A DNA stretch of 33,910 nt, taken from NCBI GenBank assembly GCA_966186595.1, contig CBIFWO010000007.1:1-33910 (forward strand), read 5' to 3'. A program made the position numbers and the translations under genes. Of this stretch, positions 32,018-33,910 are shown piece by piece. Below the pieces are notes generated by a model that saw only the letters and a program-made list of their open reading frames with translations, made no database searches and had not been told where the DNA came from. Position 1 is the stretch's first letter. Each line of letters starts with the position of its first letter. The stretch comes from JALRBM01 sp966186595 (GTDB lineage Bacteria > Patescibacteriota > Saccharimonadia > Saccharimonadales > Saccharimonadaceae).

Positions 32018-32266
32018 TGATTGGTTGCTATGCGAGTACAACCAAACGCACCTTATACCCCCTATTCTAACTTATGTTAGGTTACATGTAACGTGCTTAT
32101 AAGTATTCTACCCTCCACTTTTAGGCAACAAAACGTTACATGTATACTAACCCCTTTAACCAGCGGACCTCCATATGTTGTGAGGTGGGTCACGCTATGC
32201 CCTCTTTCGGGTGGGTTAAAGGGCCAAATGGCGCCAGGTGATGCCCACCCTTACCTGGCGCTTTTT
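32018..32266 (+). ncRNA. Probable structured non-coding RNA, unknown class, with terminator
   Basis: A promoter upstream and a strong terminator downstream (GCGCCAGGT 32231-32239 with ACCTGGCGC 32253-32261, then TTTTT to 32266) delimit about 250 nt with no ORF. Internal helices include TTGGTTG/CAACCAA near the 5' end (about 32020-32045), CTAAC/GTTAG (32067-32080) and a long closing stem CCCTTTAACC (32152-32161) with GGTTAAAGGG (32214-32223). That stem encloses two hairpins, AGCG-GACC with GGGTC-A-CGCT and GCCC-TCTTTC-GGGT, forming a three-way junction. The palindrome GTTACATGTAAC (32081-32092) recurs as GTTACATGTA at 32135-32144. No match to SRP, tmRNA, 6S or RNase P signatures was recognised. 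It may be an independent RNA or a leader of the ZIP gene. Confidence 0.65.
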
Positions 32267-32275
32267 GGTTGGTTG

Positions 32276-32284
32276 TGATAGTAT
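32276..32284 (+). promoter_or_regulatory. Extended -10 of the ZIP transporter gene
   Basis: TGATAGTAT (TG, one base, then TAGTAT) ends 10 nt before ATG 32295 and follows the terminator of the upstream RNA, suggesting a separate leaderless transcript. Confidence 0.45.
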
Positions 32285-32294
32285 CAAATTACCT

Positions 32295-33041
32295 ATGACT
32301 ATCTTGTTAATGACTCTAGCTATTATTGCGGGGAGTCTGGTATCGCTAATCGGCGGTCTGGCACTCCTAAAAGTAAAAAAACGACGAGCAGCAGCTCTTC
32401 TGTTTACTATGCCATTCGGTGCAGGTGCGCTGCTGGCAGCAGCCTTTTTCGACCTCTTGCCTGAGGCATTTGAAGAAGCAGATCCCGCTGCAATGCTTCT
32501 CTACTGTTTGAGCGGATTTGTGGCTTTCTTTTTGTTCGAACGCTTGGCGGGGTGGTTCCATCACCATCATCAGCATGAAGAGGTAAAGAATACCTCGCAG
32601 CGCTGGCTCATTATCTTTGGTGACCTTATTCATAATATGATCGATGGTGTCGCGATCGGTGCGGCGTTCCTGGTCAGTGTTCCTACGGGTATTGTAACGA
32701 CGCTGGCAGTTGCGGCGCATGAGATTCCAAAGGAGTTAGGGACATTTGCATTGCTTCTGTCGCGCGGATGGAAAGACAAGACCGTTATTTTGGCCAATTT
32801 AGCGACGGCGGTAGGAACAATAGCGGCTGCTTTAGGTGTATATATTCTAGCTAAAGATTCGCACGAATTTATTGCACCATTACTAGCGTTGACCTCGGGC
32901 TTCTTCCTGTATGTTGCGGCGAGTGATATTATTCCGGATATTCATGAGCAGCCAAAGCGAGTTGGTACGATCCAGGCGATTATCTTGGTTGCAAGTATTA
33001 TCTTGGTTGGTCTGTTCATCGTATCGCTTGGCCATCACTAG
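32295..33041 (+). CDS. ZIP family metal transporter
   Basis: A 248-aa inner-membrane divalent metal transporter. About eight hydrophobic segments are visible, with a His-rich cytoplasmic loop HHHHQHEE after span 3 (about residues 93-100). The metal-site helices are IHNMIDGVAIGAAFL (H-N-x-x-D) and AVAAHEIPKELGTFALLL (HEIPxE), the hallmark of ZIP proteins, followed by PLLALTSGFFLYVAASDIIPDIHE. The start at 32295 was chosen because the 19 extra upstream codons of the open frame cross the terminator hairpin at 32230-32266. The metal could be zinc, iron or manganese. A bidirectional terminator follows. Confidence 0.92.
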   Translation: MTILLMTLAIIAGSLVSLIGGLALLKVKKRRAAALLFTMPFGAGALLAAAFFDLLPEAFEEADPAAMLLYCLSGFVAFFLFERLAGWFHHHHQHEEVKNTSQRWLIIFGDLIHNMIDGVAIGAAFLVSVPTGIVTTLAVAAHEIPKELGTFALLLSRGWKDKTVILANLATAVGTIAAALGVYILAKDSHEFIAPLLALTSGFFLYVAASDIIPDIHEQPKRVGTIQAIILVASIILVGLFIVSLGHH

Positions 33042-33056
33042 ATTGTCTGTTATATG

Positions 33057-33089
33057 AAAACGCACCACCGGTGAGGGTGGGGCGTTTTG
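33057..33089 (+). terminator. Bidirectional terminator after the ZIP gene
   Basis: AAAACGC (33057-33063) pairs with GCGTTTT (33082-33088), continued after one mismatch by CCACC/GGTGG. T runs exist on both strands, so it also faces transcripts of unit D. Confidence 0.85.
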
Positions 33090-33110
33090 TATATCAATTT
33101 GCAGGAGTCG

Positions 33111-33162
33111 GCGAGGTGGTTCTGTTCCCTGACGTAAAGGCATAAGTCAGAACCACCGTCGC
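33111..33162 (-). repeat. Large inverted repeat 3' of the acyltransferase gene
   Basis: GCGA-GGTGGTTCTG (33111-33124) pairs with CAGAACCACC-g-TCGC (33148-33162), 14 bp with a single bulge, around 23 nt that contain a competing CTGAC/GTCAG. It begins 9 nt after the minus-strand stop and resembles the 3' hairpins of cassettes A-C. Confidence 0.6.
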
Positions 33163-33171
33163 GGCATTCAA

Positions 33172-33852
33172 CTATGGACAACTGCTTCGGGCGCGGGTAG
33201 CTTGCGTCGCAAGCGCTGCTCTCAGCTCCTCAGTCAGTTCGTCAGTCGTGCGGCCATCTGGGAAGATCGGCGGTCCGATGACGATCCGTACTCGTTGCCA
33301 GCGGAGCACGTAGCGGAGCCACTGCAGCCTGCGAGGCAGACTCTTTTCGTACCAGGGAAGCACTCCGGCCGTACCGTGAATCGCCACTGGCAAGATCGGT
33401 GCACCGCTGACCCGCGAGAGCCAGCCAGCCCCATTTTGTAACCGGAGTGGACGCGGTTCGGCCGAATAGTCACCCTCGGGGAAGATGCCTATGGCACCAC
33501 CCGCCCGGAGGATTTCCAGTGCTTCGCGGGTCATCTGCTGGCTAAGACGAGGCTGCTCTGGGTCAACAGGCAAATGGCCTGCCGCGGCCATGTACGGGCC
33601 CAGAAATTTCGAGCCGAACACCCACAGCCGAGCAAAGAACCGTAGCGGTCGTGGCGAGCACAGCTGCACGTAGAGCGCGTCGATGATCGAGATGTGGTTT
33701 GCAGCCACAATGACGCCCTCCCCCGTGCTTAGCTCCTCCCAGTGATGACCACCCTCGATCGTCACCGGAAGAATTCTGAAACGTACCGATACTGCGCCGG
33801 TGCGTTGCATTGCTTGCGTCACGCGCTCCGCCCATTGCGGCGGAATATGCAC
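33172..33852 (-). CDS. 1-acyl-glycerol-3-phosphate acyltransferase family (PlsC-like)
   Basis: A 226-aa acyltransferase of the PlsC family. The catalytic NHxxxxD motif is AANHISIIDAL, followed by FGSKFLGPYMAAAGHLPVD (acyl-acceptor region), IGIFPEGDYSAEP (FPEG motif) and PILPVAIHGTAG. No clear membrane span is seen; attachment may be amphipathic. The start is GTG 33852 rather than ATG 33879, because AAGGAG lies 8-10 nt upstream of the GTG and the longer frame runs through it. The sequence is more GC-rich than the ZIP gene next door, although third positions are less extreme than in cassettes A-B. It is bounded by hairpins on both sides and is probably part of lipid remodelling. Confidence 0.85.
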   Translation of the reverse strand: MHIPPQWAERVTQAMQRTGAVSVRFRILPVTIEGGHHWEELSTGEGVIVAANHISIIDALYVQLCSPRPLRFFARLWVFGSKFLGPYMAAAGHLPVDPEQPRLSQQMTREALEILRAGGAIGIFPEGDYSAEPRPLRLQNGAGWLSRVSGAPILPVAIHGTAGVLPWYEKSLPRRLQWLRYVLRWQRVRIVIGPPIFPDGRTTDELTEELRAALATQATRARSSCP

Positions 33853-33874
33853 GGATGATCTCCTTATGTCTCGG

Positions 33875-33910
33875 ATCATGGGGGCGGACGGCGATGTCCG
33901 CCCCCATGAT
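33875..33910 (-). repeat. Perfect 15-bp inverted repeat at right window edge
   Basis: ATCATGGGGGCGGAC (33875-33889) and GTCCGCCCCCATGAT (33896-33910) flank GGCGAT. It is very GC-rich and lies just upstream of unit D on the minus strand, so it is probably the 3' hairpin of a neighbouring unit beyond the window; the stem may extend further. Confidence 0.75.

Noticed and set aside
32018..32266. SRP RNA, tmRNA, RNase P RNA or 6S RNA
   Set aside because: The diagnostic conserved segments of these RNAs are not visible and the length fits poorly.
1..33910. tRNA or rRNA genes and CRISPR arrays
   Set aside because: No T-arm-like GTTCRANNC context with a plausible cloverleaf, no rRNA segments and no regularly spaced repeats were seen. 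TTCGAACTGG and TTCAAACTGC near 24390 lie in the TraG-like gene.

Overview
The window looks like part of a Patescibacteria (CPR) chromosome, most likely Candidatus Saccharibacteria (TM7). The evidence is a compact division and cell-wall cluster (mraZ, rsmH, ftsL-like, ftsI, mraY, ftsW, murG, ftsQ) lacking ftsA/ftsZ and most mur genes, a TraG/VirD4-like ATPase behind a sigma-region-4/HARE-HTH protein, dprA next to topA, and the absence of biosynthetic operons. The assignment rests on gene content and protein style only.

Layout. Positions 1-1368 hold the 3' part of glycyl-tRNA synthetase. Positions 1390-2100 hold a GC-rich minus-strand one-gene unit (cassette A) followed by a hammerhead ribozyme. 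Positions 2143-7450 carry a plus-strand run: a PH-like protein, RNase HI, a 791-aa protein with a cryptic transglutaminase-like triad, a flavodoxin-like reductase and a solitary KwaB/DUF4868 protein. Positions 7475-8011 hold cassette B. Positions 8067-13929 hold a PIF1-type helicase, a DUF1761 membrane protein, an LssY_C-like protein (minus), and an overlapping set of GH1 glycosidase, YvcK and HAD phosphatase. Positions 13926-22700 hold a small membrane protein, then the dcw cluster with an apparent MraZ operator and a structured RNA region between mraZ and rsmH. Positions 22723-23392 are a gene-poor island bounded by a perfect 16-bp direct repeat. Positions 23398-27790 are a minus-strand operon (sigma/HARE-HTH, TraG-like ATPase, 4-TM protein). 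Positions 27908-30633 hold a GNAT acetyltransferase and topA. Cassette C (30735-31104) sits between topA and dprA. Positions 31983-32266 encode a probable independent structured RNA, followed by a ZIP metal transporter. Positions 33111-33910 hold a PlsC-like acyltransferase unit (D) flanked by large hairpins.

The most unusual content is the set of GC-rich minus-strand one-gene units A, B and C, with D as a weaker relative. A-C each have an AT-rich promoter of the chromosome's own type (TTGACA/T, 17-bp spacer, -10), a strong Shine-Dalgarno, one short orphan ORF with mostly G/C third positions, and a large 3' hairpin. Cassette A ends in a complete hammerhead ribozyme core whose stem III overlaps a terminator-like hairpin, so the two folds exclude each other. 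Many core genes, in contrast, have their -10 box 6-13 nt before the start codon and little or no Shine-Dalgarno, which suggests leaderless mRNAs.

All calls come from reading the sequence; no database search, folding program or alignment was run.
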